Assembly (NCBI GenBank): GCA_964036045.1
Contig: OZ038387.1
Coordinates: forward strand, 56,638,427 to 56,702,426
From: Eutreptiella sp. 'Long Island Sound 2002'
Taxonomy: Eukaryota; Euglenozoa; Euglenophyceae; Eutreptiales; Eutreptiaceae
Direction of reading: 5' to 3'
DNA: 64,000 bases
Numbering within the stretch: position 1 is the first letter of the stretch; every line of letters begins with the position of its first letter. Under the pieces are notes generated by a model. It saw only the letters and a list, made by a program, of their open reading frames with translations, did not search any database and was not told where the DNA came from. Made by a program: the position numbers and the translations under genes. Below, one piece after another: positions 39,787-50,187 of this stretch.

Positions 39787-40866
39787 AGGAGCCCCCACGG
39801 GAGTGGGACCTCGGAGGTCTCTCCTCCGAAAATCAGTGGAATCCCAGAGAAAGCGAAGGCACATCGGGTGCCGAAGAAGGCTCCGGAAGAGCCAAAACCA
39901 CTGAGTTTCGCCACTCCCAACCCCTGGAGCGCCCTGCCAAGGGAAGTACATTTGGGTATGGGACATGGCAAGAAGGAAGGAGCGACCACGGAGAGCCCCG
40001 TGGACGGGCAGGACCAACCCAAGATCTACACCATCCGTGACCATACCCTTGAAGTCCTGATGCACCCGGACGTGCTAGAGTTGCATGCCGTGAGAGTCGT
40101 CCATACACCTCATGGCGACGAGCGGCAGTTGCACTTGAAGATGCGAGTACGGTGCGGACGAGAGGAGAAGGTGGTGGATGTGTTAGTGGATACGGGTGCC
40201 CAGGTGAGCCTGGTCCGGAGAGGGTTGTTCAAGGAGGAACTCCTGCAGCCCAGCCGGAGACCGGTCGGCCTGAAGGTCGCCAATGGAGAGATTATGGGTG
40301 GTGGCACCCATGAGGCCACCATCAGTATGGAATTCTGGGAGCATGAGCGCTTGAACCGCCCTGATCAGGCGAAGAGAAGCACTCTATCCGGGAACTTCTA
40401 TGTGGCCGACATTACCGATTGGGATATGATCATGGGGTATGACTTCATGGTGGCCAACGCCATTGGAGCCCTTCCCCATCGTGCAACGCTGGTCCGGGAG
40501 GATGATGAATGCCTCACATGGCTGTCCACGGATTATGCATGCGGATCATCCCAATGGAATGCTGAGGAAGAGGATCGGATCGTCCGAGCGGTGCAAGCTG
40601 TGGGTGCCAAGTCCAGAGGAGACCGCGGAGTTCAGCTCACGGAGTATGGAATGGCGCCGCAGGTGTACGACAGGATGATCCAGACACTGGGAGCCCAAGC
40701 GCCCGAGACGGACGTCTTTGCTTCCCGGGATGCCCCACTTCTGAGGAAGTGTAGGCGGCACTGGCACCGAGGAGACTCAGCCTGGCACCGGCATTGGGGT
40801 TTGAAGGAGTGGGGACCTATGTATTGGCATGGCTCCCTGCACAATACCAGACGTACGGTGGAGAAG
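39351..40866 (+). repeat. Right copy of 1,516-bp duplication flanking the nested element
   Basis: It matches 12050-13565 with two visible differences. From 40867 the chromovirus pol gene continues uninterrupted. Upstream of 39351 the sequence is unrelated. Confidence 0.9.
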
Positions 40867-43281
40867 ATCATCGCGGATAGGGCGAAGGGGATCCTGGTCA
40901 TAACCGGCATAGGATCCACCCCGTGTCCGCTGGAGGGTCTCAAGTCGACGCTGGACTCCATCACCCTGAACGAGATGTCATTCGGGCCAGAGGAGGAGCT
41001 GTTCATCGACGCCAAGGGTGTATCAATGCCCTCCCCGAGTCAAGCGTGGGGTACCAAGGCTTTCCTGGTGTATGGGGCGCAAGCCCAGCCGACGGGTGAT
41101 GAAGCATTCATCCGTAAGGTTGAGGCGGTGCCCATGAAGGTCATGTTTGAGCCCAAGGAGGGGACGGATCAGCCTATTGATGGCATTGACATCCTGTCCC
41201 ACGCCGAGATCGACGACGTCGTCAATTACATGCGGGTGGGGATGCACGACCGTGTGGCAGCCAAGAAGAGGCGGGCCATGGTCACATCTCCGCATTGGTG
41301 GGATGACAAGATGTTGGTCACCGGCAAGTACGAGAAGGACGAGTTCGTGGCGAGGGTCATGGATCACATCGCGGACCAATACGATGGTCCGGTTGGGTCG
41401 GACCCACCAACATGGGATTTTCCAAGAATGGGAGCCGATAGCGACAGTCACCAGCCCGAGGCCGCAAATTTTCGAAGATTATCGGTGGGAAGTGCACCCC
41501 ACGACGATGAAGACGGCATATCGGACGAGGAGAAGTCGGATTCGGACCCGGAAGAGGCCTATACCGCAGTGCGTTCGGTTGTATCGATACCGAAGCAAGC
41601 GGCTGAAGAGGCCCAGGAGAACCCGAAGGTCGCCGAGCTGAAGGAGAGGCTGATCAAAGCCTATCCGCGGCTATTCAGTGGCGTCGCCAACAAGAACCCT
41701 CCAGATCGTGGGAGGTTTGGCACAGCGAGGATCAAGCTGAAGCCGAACCCCAAGATCTATCGTCATCGGGAGTACCAACTTCAGGGCGATCGGGCCGAGG
41801 CCATGAAGAAGCTGTTGGCCGAGTTCATTGAGCGGGGATGGATGGAACCCTCCGACAGTGAGTGGGCCAGCCCAGCCTTCATCGTGCCCAAGAAGGAGAA
41901 GGGCGAGTGGAGGTTGGTGGTTGATTACAGAGGTTTGAACGAGCAGACCGAGCACGACTCGTACTCGCTTCCCCTGATCGACTCCATCCTCCAAAAGCAA
42001 CAGAAAAAGCGGATTTTCACGGTGTTGGACCTGAAACACGGTTATCACCAGATGCCGCTACACCCGGACTCCAGGCCCTGCACCGCGATGTCGACGCCGC
42101 TGGGGCCCATGCAGTGGAAAGTGGTGCCTATGGGCGCCAAGAATGGCAACGCCGCTTTCCAGCGCATGATGGAGGACCTACTCGGTCCTGTCCGGGACTG
42201 TGCTGACCCCTTCGTGGATGACATCATCATCGGGTCCGGCACGGAGAACATGACTGAGGACGAGCTCATCGACGCGCATGAGAAGGATCTGCGCCGAGTG
42301 CTCAGTGAGTTGGACAAGCACAACATGGTGTGCAAGCCCACCAAAGCCTCACTATTCGTGAAGGAAGTGGAGTTCGCGGGTCACGTGGTTGGTCACGGGC
42401 AACGCCGTCCCATGCCTTGGAAGCTGGCGTCCCTGCACCACTGGGAGAAGCCCCAGACCATCAGCGAACTCCGGTCCTTCATGGGGTTCTGCAACTACTA
42501 TTCGGGCTATGTCCGGATGTATGCAGAACTGTCGGGGCCGCTGCACAAGATGCTGCAAGTGGGCAAGTTCGATGGCCGGAAGGGGAGCAAGAAGAAGCTC
42601 GCTTGGACCCCTGAGGCCGAAGATGCGTTCAGCCGCCTGAAAGAGCGACTACTGGGGCAACTGGGGCTATTCCTGGTGGACCCGGACAAGGGATTCGTGC
42701 TACGGACGGACGCCTCGGACTATGCTGTGGGGGCAGTCCTCGAGCAGATCCGAGACGACGGGTCACATGTACCCGTGGAGTTCTGGAGCCGGATCCTGGC
42801 CGAGGGCCAACGCCGCACCTGGACCGCGAGGGAGAAGGAGACGTACGCCATTGTATGTGCGCTCAGGAAGTGGTCTGGCCACATTGGATTGCAACCGGTG
42901 GTGGTTTGCACGGACCATCAGTCCTTGCAGAGCTGGCACAAGGAGCACGTCGACACCCCCTCGGGACCGGCGGCAAGGAGGGCCCGATGGCATGAGACGT
43001 TCGCCAAGTTCGACCTCAGCGTCGTATACGTCCCGGGGAAGGACAACACTGTGGCAGATTGCCTCAGTCGATGGGCCTACCCCGCGGGCAAGGCTTGGAT
43101 GGACATATCCAGCCATGGGGACGCCGAGGAAACCGAGGAGGCCAAGCGCATCATCGAGATGGAGAAGGCCATGGAGCAAGAGGGGGTCAAGTGCTTTGTG
43201 GTGATGGCAAACCGTACGGACCTGGCCAAGTTCCGGGGTGCCCGCGTCCAAGCTATTCGAGAGGAAACCCTCGAGCAATGA
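39787..43281 (+). CDS. pol: Pol: aspartic protease, reverse transcriptase, RNase H (chromovirus)
   Basis: The frame is open from the codon after the gag TAG to TGA at 43279. The first ATG is near 39958. The protease has VLVDTGAQVSL near 40189. The RT contains EWASPAFIVPKKEKGEWRLV, VDYRGLNEQ, FTVLDLKHGYHQ and the catalytic FVDDIII (near 42215). RNase H has LRTDASDYAVGAVLEQ, TAREKETYAIV and CTDHQSL, ending in the Ty3-type PGKDNTVADCLSR. All catalytic residues are present. In the intact element it would be made as Gag-Pol through the TAG. Here the real gag upstream is 27 kb away across the insertion, so this copy is unlikely to be expressed as Gag-Pol. Confidence 0.9.
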   Translation, partial: RSPHGSGTSEVSPPKISGIPEKAKAHRVPKKAPEEPKPLSFATPNPWSALPREVHLGMGHGKKEGATTESPVDGQDQPKIYTIRDHTLEVLMHPDVLELHAVRVVHTPHGDERQLHLKMRVRCGREEKVVDVLVDTGAQVSLVRRGLFKEELLQPSRRPVGLKVANGEIMGGGTHEATISMEFWEHERLNRPDQAKRSTLSGNFYVADITDWDMIMGYDFMVANAIGALPHRATLVREDDECLTWLSTDYACGSSQWNAEEEDRIVRAVQAVGAKSRGDRGVQLTEYGMAPQVYDRMIQTLGAQAPETDVFASRDAPLLRKCRRHWHRGDSAWHRHWGLKEWGPMYWHGSLHNTRRTVEKIIADRAKGILVITGIGSTPCPLEGLKSTLDSITLNEMSFGPEEELFIDAKGVSMPSPSQAWGTKAFLVYGAQAQPTGDEAFIRKVEAVPMKVMFEPKEGTDQPIDGIDILSHAEIDDVVNYMRVGMHDRVAAKKRRAMVTSPHWWDDKMLVTGKYEKDEFVARVMDHIADQYDGPVGSDPPTWDFPRMGADSDSHQPEAANFRRLSVGSAPHDDEDGISDEEKSDSDPEEAYTAVRSVVSIPKQAAEEAQENPKVAELKERLIKAYPRLFSGVANKNPPDRGRFGTARIKLKPNPKIYRHREYQLQGDRAEAMKKLLAEFIERGWMEPSDSEWASPAFIVPKKEKGEWRLVVDYRGLNEQTEHDSYSLPLIDSILQKQQKKRIFTVLDLKHGYHQMPLHPDSRPCTAMSTPLGPMQWKVVPMGAKNGNAAFQRMMEDLLGPVRDCADPFVDDIIIGSGTENMTEDELIDAHEKDLRRVLSELDKHNMVCKPTKASLFVKEVEFAGHVVGHGQRRPMPWKLASLHHWEKPQTISELRSFMGFCNYYSGYVRMYAELSGPLHKMLQVGKFDGRKGSKKKLAWTPEAEDAFSRLKERLLGQLGLFLVDPDKGFVLRTDASDYAVGAVLEQIRDDGSHVPVEFWSRILAEGQRRTWTAREKETYAIVCALRKWSGHIGLQPVVVCTDHQSLQSWHKEHVDTPSGPAARRARWHETFAKFDLSVVYVPGKDNTVADCLSRWAYPAGKAWMDISSHGDAEETEEAKRIIEMEKAMEQEGVKCFVVMANRTDLAKFRGARVQAIREETLEQ

Positions 43282-44853
43282 ATGGTGGCCCCTGTAGAGC
43301 TAGTCAGGTCGGTGCTCACAGAGGACTGGTCGGATGACTATGCGGCGTCCGAGCACTGGAGCAAGTATTGGAACGCCGTGAGCGCCCCGTCGGACGACGA
43401 ATGGCCCGAGGGCTTGACCGAGGATGGGGACAAGTTGTTCCTCAAGGACAAGCTGCTGGTGCCCGAGAACCGAGTGGAGGAGCTCATTGACCATTGGCAC
43501 AACGCCCAGCTCATGCACCCTGGTCGAGACAAGATGCAGCAGGACCTGGAGTGGCGTTTCAAGTTCCCTCCGGGGTACTACGCCATCCTGGACAGGTACT
43601 GCAGCAACTGTGCCGTGTGTCGGGCCACAAAGAGCCCCAACCACTCCACAGCGGGCAACCCGGTGTACACGGCTATACCGGAGGCCCCTATGCGGTCCGT
43701 GGCCATGGATGTATTCGCCATGCCTGAGGTCACCGTGGAAGGAGAGACCTACGACTGTGTCATCCTGGCGGTGGATAGGCACAGTGGGTATATCGTGGCG
43801 GTCCCTGGCAAGAAGTCCAAGAAGAAGGACAAGAAGGACAAGCATGGAGTGGGGCTGCAGGCCAAGACCGTCGCTAATGCCATGATCAGGCATTGGCTGA
43901 CGATTTTCGATGTCCCGGCTGTCATCTGCAGCGATCGGGGCAGTCAATTCGCGGGGACGTGGTTCAAGACGATGTGCAAGCACGTGGGGATTCGGCATGC
44001 CAAGACCGTGGCATACCACAGCCGGTCGAATGGCCGGGCTGAGGTGGCCGGGCGGCAGATGTTCGAGAAGTTCCGCCAGCTGCACATCGACGAACCGGGC
44101 CGGAATTGGTATAATTCGCTGTGGAGAGTACTCCAGGCGTACCATGACCTTCCGGGACCCACTGGACTGTCGCCCCATCTTATCCTGTTCCTGCGGGATC
44201 GAGTGTCACGCACTCTCCCGTGGTTGAACCATGGCAAAGTGGCCCGGGATGCGAACGCTATGATGGCTGAGGCGGACGACACGGCGGCCAAGGTGTGCAA
44301 GGCACTTCAGGACGAGCATGACAAGAGGGCCAAGTACTTCAAGCAGGGAAAGGTCCAGAAGTATGCTCTCCAAGACACCGTGTGGGTGGAGCGGCACCAC
44401 AAGGATGTCCTGTCCAGGCATCGGCAGGCATCTTGGTATGTGCCGGGGGTAATCGTGCGGAAGGTCGGGCAGGATGTGTACGCCGTTCGTGTGGGGGATA
44501 ACAAGATCCTGGACCGCGACCATACCCAGCTTCGTCCCCGAGCACCAGACCCCAGCGGACGTCCCGTCACCTTCGAGTTCAAGGCCGGCGACGTGGACTC
44601 GGACGACGAGGGTGAGGACGACGACTTCACCGCTGAGAAGATCCTGGCGGACAAGCCGGACCCGGGGACGCCTGGGGGGAGGCTTTATAAAGTCCGTTGG
44701 AAGGGATTCGCCGCATCCAGGGATTCGTGGGAAGCTCCGAGCAGTTTCGTGCCGAGGTATACCACGGTCTGGATGGACTACCTAAAGAAAAAGAATATTT
44801 CTTTGGATGTCAAGGACGTGTTGGTCCATTTGGTTGCTGCTGTAGCACCGTAA
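43282..44853 (+). CDS. Integrase with chromodomain (chromovirus)
   Basis: 523 aa. The ATG directly follows the pol TGA (TGAATG) in the same frame. An HHCC zinc domain is seen (HWHNAQLMH ... CSNCAVC, about residues 70-113). The DDE core follows: MDVFAMP (near residue 143), CSDRGSQFAGTW (near 216) and GRAEVAGRQ (near 253). The C terminus is a chromodomain (about residues 452-506; EKILADK, YKVRWKGF, SRDSWEAPSSF). It inserts the cDNA, and the chromodomain typically directs it to particular chromatin. The separate ATG may allow reinitiation, or the TGA may be a damaging mutation or a readthrough site. Confidence 0.9.
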   Translation: MVAPVELVRSVLTEDWSDDYAASEHWSKYWNAVSAPSDDEWPEGLTEDGDKLFLKDKLLVPENRVEELIDHWHNAQLMHPGRDKMQQDLEWRFKFPPGYYAILDRYCSNCAVCRATKSPNHSTAGNPVYTAIPEAPMRSVAMDVFAMPEVTVEGETYDCVILAVDRHSGYIVAVPGKKSKKKDKKDKHGVGLQAKTVANAMIRHWLTIFDVPAVICSDRGSQFAGTWFKTMCKHVGIRHAKTVAYHSRSNGRAEVAGRQMFEKFRQLHIDEPGRNWYNSLWRVLQAYHDLPGPTGLSPHLILFLRDRVSRTLPWLNHGKVARDANAMMAEADDTAAKVCKALQDEHDKRAKYFKQGKVQKYALQDTVWVERHHKDVLSRHRQASWYVPGVIVRKVGQDVYAVRVGDNKILDRDHTQLRPRAPDPSGRPVTFEFKAGDVDSDDEGEDDDFTAEKILADKPDPGTPGGRLYKVRWKGFAASRDSWEAPSSFVPRYTTVWMDYLKKKNISLDVKDVLVHLVAAVAP

Positions 44854-45236
44854 TGGATGCCCCCTTGGCATTGTGTTTGTTTCTGTGCTTGGGGAGACGG
44901 GTGAGGGCGTTCATCCGGGGATTTTTCGGCCTTGATTGGCCATATACCCCCTTCACTCGATCTCCACATATATATTTTACTGTGGTATACTTATTTAGGT
45001 CGACCGACGACGTTTTTCTATCTTTGATCCCCTTGGTCCATGTTGTAGATCAGGAGGAGACCGGATATGGCGTAGGGCACCGATTATCAGTGTCCTCACC
45101 CCTCCCATGGGGCGTGGGGGATGCCTACGACGTGTGTGGGGCCTCCATGTGACCTTGGGACATGGAGGGGGGGGTTGGAGCCCGCTGGGGTCCTCCCGTC
45201 CTCTCTTCAATGACTTCCGAGCGGTAACAACGCTCT
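44854..45236 (+). other. Chromovirus 3' non-coding spacer
   Basis: About 380 bp between the integrase stop and the polypurine tract. No gene or repeat was recognised. Confidence 0.6.
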
Positions 45237-45247
45237 GAGAAGGGGGG
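45237..45247 (+). promoter_or_regulatory. Polypurine tract of the chromovirus
   Basis: GAGAAGGGGGG immediately precedes the 3' LTR start TGAAGCC. It primes plus-strand DNA synthesis in Ty3/Gypsy elements. Confidence 0.85.
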
Positions 45248-47613
45248 TGAAGCCGGTTCGGACCCCCGTGGCCATCTTGGGGTCACTTGGGGTGTGTATC
45301 TATGTGCCGGCAAGCCGCCATTGGCTGATATCATACTCTCCCATCCACCTGATCTAATCCGATGTGATAGTGTGACAGGTTTGGCCATTCCGGCTATGAG
45401 CGGCCATATTCAGTACCGAGGCGCCGCCAGCGGAGATTTATATATCGGAATATCAGGAATCAACAGGGTTTTATTATCATAATGTTTCCGTAACTTTTCA
45501 GCCTTTCGTTCTGATGGTCAATGTATCGGCGACTGTCAGTTGGCTCGCGATTTTGCGTTAACCGCTTGGTTAACTGTTATTTCCAGATATTTTGGCGGAA
45601 ACTCCGATGAAGGGTCAGATTTCATCTGTAAAGGGTTCGTTGCTTCCGCAATTTTCTAAATAAGCACTCGAAATTTTAATCTGAATTTTTCGCGATGTCG
45701 AAATCGGATTTTCGACTTCGACATCGCCGCACTTGATTTGGTCTTCTTCGAGTGGTCATACTCTTTTCCCTATGCCCGAATCAGGTTTCCCTTATACTTG
45801 CCACACATTTGACTTGGAGATATAAGGGAAACAAAAGTGAATCGTGGGACCACTTTGAAGGGCCATATCTACGCGCGAGTGTGAGGAAAGAGAATAAGGA
45901 AGGTTGGGTTGCAAGCGCCTTGGTCTCAACTTAATTTAGGAAGCATCAAACGCCTTTGGTGTGTACACATGTCCGGTGTAGCAAGGGACAAGGGTCAAGA
46001 GGTTATAAAGTGATATATAACTCTTGGACCGTGCAACCGAATATTTTAATGCGACTTTCGAGTGTGCCGCATGAGTGTTGGGGTTGCATAGATACTTTCC
46101 TTGGGTTCCTACGTATTTTTAACGTGAAGTTATGTCCATGGAGGGACATGGCATATCATGGTGGGAGCCACTTTTTGAGGGTATGTGTTATATGCATGGT
46201 ATTGTCTTGATATGCTCGCGCCCATGTTACATATCTTCGTGTGGCCGAAGAGATGGGGAGCCATACGTGACAAGGGCTTTGCCCATGTCCCAATTGTGGA
46301 ATTCAAAGCGCTAGACCAAGTCTACCGCGTATGTATTGCTCATGGTATGTTTGGCAAAGAGATCCATGAGTGCACTCCCATTTTCATGGGGCATGTAGAT
46401 ATGAGTGGCGAAGGTATCTCCATGCGCCCGATTGGGGATCCAAGTGGGGGAATTGTTCGCAAATGGTTCCAATCATTTGTGTATTGAACCATGAGCGGAT
46501 ATCATGGGTGAGCATAGAGATATACTATCATGACAACTTTGTATTTGGTCGTATTTTCATGTTTTTGACCTCAATTTTTGCTCATTTTTGCATTTTGTGT
46601 ACTTACCTGGTCGGCAAACAGCAAGAAGCCTATGGAGAGTCGAACCATGGTATGTTGTTCATATGTTGGCATATGCTTTGGAGTCGAACACCACCATATG
46701 CCGGATCGCGTACTCCATTTGGCTTGGCGCACGAAGGATCACAAGAATTGGTCTCAAGATCATGGGCTGACTTGGGCAGTGCGTGGCGCCCATATCCGAA
46801 GGGGTTTCGAGGGTAAAGTGGGGATGTACATGGGCATTGACCTTTGGTCTCTATCCTCCATGAATACTAGACTTCGATTCCATGCATGCTTTGAGCCTTC
46901 GGATAAGTGGTAACCTCAATTTTGAGCATATATTTGATATATGGCCAATATGGTGTGAATTGGCAGTTTTTTGGCATGTTATGAGTTCAAACTCATGGGG
47001 CATATCTCCCAGCCCATTCGACTCCAAGTCCAACCAAGGTTATGTCAGGGTAGGGCATGGTCCTGAGTGCCACTCTAGGCCATGACACGCCACCTTCCCT
47101 ATTGGGCTAGGATTTATAGGCTTGGGAGTGAACACATTTTTGGGGTTTGTGTAGTGACTTGTGACACATGGCATTCAGCCATCTCATTTGACCTGGTTCA
47201 GGGCAATATGTTGGTGAGTCAAGGGAAGGTCTTGAGTCCAGGGAATGAGGGGTTTATGGCTGTGAATGTGTATGTTTACCTCTTTCCCCAACTTTGCTTT
47301 ATTTGTGTTCACATGCCAATTTCAGGGCTTTCTTCCTTGGTGCAATTCTTGTACATGCCCGCCACCGTGAGACGACCGGTGTGCTGAACGGAAGCCCGCA
47401 GCCTGATTTGGATTGTGAATTGGGTTATTGCTGCATTTGTGGGATCTGGTTGTTATTCTGGGTTGAAGGAGGATTAGATTTTCTATTTTTTTGGATTTTG
47501 GACCCTGAACTTTGAGGATTTTGAGAAATGCAATCGTTGATCCGGAGTAAATCAGCAGGGGTAACAGGCGGAAGGGGCACAGCGGGGGCCGGTCCTGGTA
47601 AGGACCTTCTTTA
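45248..47613 (+). repeat. Chromovirus 3' LTR
   Basis: It starts TGAAGCCGG and ends CTTTA, then CAATTTCTACTCCC resumes the minisatellite. It has one extra T near 46173 and roughly 15 substitutions relative to the 5' LTR. Confidence 0.93.
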
Positions 47614-47824
47614 CAATTTCTACTCCCTCCAAGTGAAATATATACATATATATACAAATACATGTATGTACATCTATATATATATATATATGTGTGTGTG
47701 TATATGTATATAGATATATACAGACACACACATACACACACACATACATATATATACATATATGTTACACACACACACATACACATATATATATATATGT
47801 GTATGCATCTGTATACATACATAC

Positions 47825-47867
<43 letters not shown>
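47614..47867. repeat. Minisatellite remnant and mixed (TA)n/(CA)n/(TG)n microsatellite
   Basis: A short minisatellite unit (CTACTCCCTCCAAGTGAAA) is followed by over 200 bp of alternating TA, CA and TG dinucleotides. Apparent peptides on both strands are artefacts. Confidence 0.9.
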
Positions 47868-47868
<1 letters not shown>

Positions 47869-48020
47869 ATATTGAGAAGGAGGGTGTGGACTTCCGCTTG
47901 AAGGGAGTTGGTACAGGTTGACACGTTTTGCGTTCCGTGTGTGACAACCCAAGCCCTCAGTCGAGATGCACGCAGCGGCTTTCAACCCCAATCGCTTGGA
48001 TCATGACGTGCACTTCTAGA

Positions 48021-48869
48021 ATGCCACTGAAGACACCAATCTCCGATGAAAAGAAGGCCAAGGCAACGGCATATGCTGCAGCCATGGCAGCGGAAGGGCC
48101 ATCGCTGATGGAATTAATGGGGAGCGTGCCTGGCCCACAAAAGCATAAGAAGCGGATCGTTTCCTTTGCCTCGCAAGCCGAGGTACAAACACTCACGCCC
48201 GAGGGTGGGCACCAAGTACCAACCTCTGCGCCCATCTCCACACCCAAACATGAGTCCCAAAGCGCGAAGCCTGACCCAAAGCCTGACCCGAAGCCTAACC
48301 CATCCCAGCCGTCAGACCAACCGGTTGCAGCCGAGGCCATGCCTAACCCAGAAGCAGAGGTGATGGTGGACGACGCGGAAGACGAAGGGATTTCGCAAAC
48401 ACCCCCAAATCTGGACATGCCGGATCTAGGCGAGTTCACCTCCCAAACGTCCTCTTCACCACAGCTCCCCACCCCTTCTACCCCTCTTACTTTGACGCCT
48501 ACCTCAAGCCAACAAACCTCACAACCTTCTCAATCTTCGACGGCTTCATCGGGGCCGTCTAGTATTGGTGATGTAGATCTGTCCCAAGATTGGGATGAGG
48601 TAAAGAGACAGATCCACAAGTGCACGGAGAAAATGGAACTCCGTGACTGTATCCAAAAATTGGAAACGTGGGTCGCATCCTTAGGGGACTCTCCTTTTCG
48701 AAAAAAGGTGCAGGATTTTTTCCTCCAGGAGGCCGAAGAGCGGGGCGAGCTCACCCAGACAGCAATCTCTTTCCTCTCCTTGCGAAACAAGGCCGATCTT
48801 TGGGCCCGAGTGCAGGCACAAGTAGGGTGGGAGGATACCCATGATGCCCGCCAGCCGGTTTTGGAGTAG
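48021..48869 (+). CDS. Pro/Ser/Thr-rich ORF, unknown, part of a transposon-like block
   Basis: The ATG at 48021 (MPLKTPISDEKKAKA) gives 282 aa. The frame is open further upstream to 47928. The middle is a Pro/Ser/Gln-rich linker with PKPDPKPDPKP-type repeats. The last 90 aa is charged and helical (DWDEVKRQIHKCTEKMELRDC, FRKKVQDFFLQEAEE). It ends in TAG, but the same frame reopens immediately into the next ORF (TAG CTT GAC ATG AGC). No known domain was recognised. Confidence 0.45.
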   Translation: MPLKTPISDEKKAKATAYAAAMAAEGPSLMELMGSVPGPQKHKKRIVSFASQAEVQTLTPEGGHQVPTSAPISTPKHESQSAKPDPKPDPKPNPSQPSDQPVAAEAMPNPEAEVMVDDAEDEGISQTPPNLDMPDLGEFTSQTSSSPQLPTPSTPLTLTPTSSQQTSQPSQSSTASSGPSSIGDVDLSQDWDEVKRQIHKCTEKMELRDCIQKLETWVASLGDSPFRKKVQDFFLQEAEERGELTQTAISFLSLRNKADLWARVQAQVGWEDTHDARQPVLE

Positions 48870-48875
48870 CTTGAC

Positions 48876-49250
48876 ATGAGCCGTCCGTGGGCTCATGAAC
48901 TGCTAGGTCTGCCGCGTGGGGCCGATGAGGCCGTCGTTAAAAAATGGTATCGGAAACTGGTGCTGTGGGCTCAGAGGTTTGACATCAGTGTCATTCAAAG
49001 AATCCATGGGGCGAAAGACATCCTTTGTGGGGATAGCCGACGGCTGTACGAGGCTCAATTGAGCGGCCTCGTTGCACCAAGGGGGGAAGATTTAGGAGAT
49101 GACCCTGCTCTTTGGCCGCGTGAACACGTTTGGTGGCAATCAATGGCCGATGTGGAATCTCCGGAGCCCATGCAAGCTGCTAACCCCGGCACCACTGCGC
49201 TGCACGGACCCATTAGCCCCGAGCCGGCACGCCAATCACCAAATAGCTAA
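48876..49250 (+). CDS. Small ORF with a J-domain-like start, unknown
   Basis: 124 aa in the same frame as the preceding ORF, two codons after its TAG. The N terminus (HELLGLPRGADEAVVKKWYRKL, then a helix ending DSRRLYEAQL) follows the spacing of a DnaJ domain, but the HPD motif is absent (AQRFD stands in its place). It would not stimulate Hsp70. The remainder is unstructured. It may be an exon or a decayed fragment. Confidence 0.4.
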   Translation: MSRPWAHELLGLPRGADEAVVKKWYRKLVLWAQRFDISVIQRIHGAKDILCGDSRRLYEAQLSGLVAPRGEDLGDDPALWPREHVWWQSMADVESPEPMQAANPGTTALHGPISPEPARQSPNS

Positions 49251-49971
49251 CCAACCCTTCCCATTCTATGTCAAGTTCGTTTCAGGCAAGGTGACAAGCT
49301 GGGCGTTTGATAGAATGCTCCAGCAGATGAATGCTTCAACTGCGTACCTCGTGTATGAGTATGACGTGTCCAGAGAGGCCCAATATATAGTTGCCAACAA
49401 GGCGGCACCCTTATAGAACTATGATCGACAGTGTCACGATTCACTTGAGACGGAGTTGGTAGACCTACCGAGATTCTGTGCGATCTCCAATCGTGTGCAC
49501 CAAATCCAAGGCAAAAATACAGTTTATGAGGTAAAGCGAAGTGAATCCAGCTGCACTTCGCGTTACATGAACTGTCCACATTATGTTTGTCTGTTCGAGC
49601 CATTGGCTGAGGATGGTGCCTATATGAAGTTTTGGTGTAGTTGTGGACTTACTGTCCGAGTCGGGCATCCATGTCGTCACTATTTTGCTGTTTTGCATCA
49701 TCGGTCATCTTCAGTCGGCTTCCATCTTGGGTTGTTCAATCCAATTTTTATTTTAAAACAATTTCAGACTGCAACTCAGGTCTTTGTCAGTGCCAAATGC
49801 AGCAGCCAACGCCTCCCCCTACCCACAGTGCAGGTACCCGTGGCAATCCATGCTACAGACGATGACATTATATTGACCGACATCTCCTCGTGGGCTGATT
49901 TGCCAGCCAGAACGAAACGCGAGCAGATTGTCCGCTCCCTTGGGAACCTGCCGTCCCAGATGCGTCAATAA
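49099..49971 (+). pseudogene. Transposase-like remnant with SWIM zinc finger
   Basis: From about 49254 this frame reads PFYVKFVSGKVTSWAFDRML and continues across an internal TAG at 49414 to TAA at 49969. Near 49630-49690 it contains FWCSCGLTVRVGHPCRHYFAVL, a clear SWIM zinc finger (C-X-C...C-X-H). SWIM fingers sit near the C terminus of Mutator-like transposases, so a decayed transposase end is the best guess. The upstream DDE catalytic region was not found. Host SWIM proteins are an alternative. Confidence 0.5.
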
Positions 49972-50187
49972 ATAACTAAAGTGGATCGAGTGGCAACTCA
50001 TCTTTCCGACCAGAGAGAGGATGCAGGGGCCTTTCTCGAAGAAGACGAGAGGCTACTGAACCAATTTGTGGACATGCGAGCCTCCTCCACACAGGTCCAT
50101 GTGGCAGGTGCACAAGCACCACGACCTGTTCCCCTGCCGGTGGCCGCCAAGCGAACCGTGCAGCCAACTGTTCAAGAGGGCCGCTAA

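Larger units (their letters stand above)
7096..47613 (+). mobile_element. Ty3/Gypsy chromovirus with nested insertion
   Basis: The LTR pair is 7096-9460 and 45248-47613. A PBS follows the 5' LTR and a PPT precedes the 3' LTR. Between them lie gag, protease, RT, RNase H, integrase and chromodomain in canonical Ty3/Gypsy order. Without the nested 25,785-bp element and the 1,516-bp duplication it would be about 13.2 kb. The host target CAAT flanks both ends (before 7096 and after 47613), and joining the outer flanks restores the minisatellite sequence. A 4-bp CAAT duplication is therefore supported, with LTR termini TG...TA. Confidence 0.92.

Noticed and set aside
12050-40866. The 1,516-bp duplication as an LTR pair of the inner element
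   Set aside because: Its sequence is coding gag-pol of the chromovirus and lacks TG...CA ends, PBS or PPT. The inner element has LINE domains.
43279-43281. Selenocysteine recoding of the pol TGA
   Set aside because: No SECIS-like structure was seen downstream and no Sec-containing integrase is known. Readthrough, reinitiation or mutation are simpler explanations.
47322-47924. A 200-codon minus-strand frame
   Set aside because: Most of it is dinucleotide microsatellite translation (Tyr-Ile, Thr-His and Val-Cys alternation).
48876-49250. Functional DnaJ co-chaperone
   Set aside because: The helix pattern is similar, but the essential HPD motif is missing.
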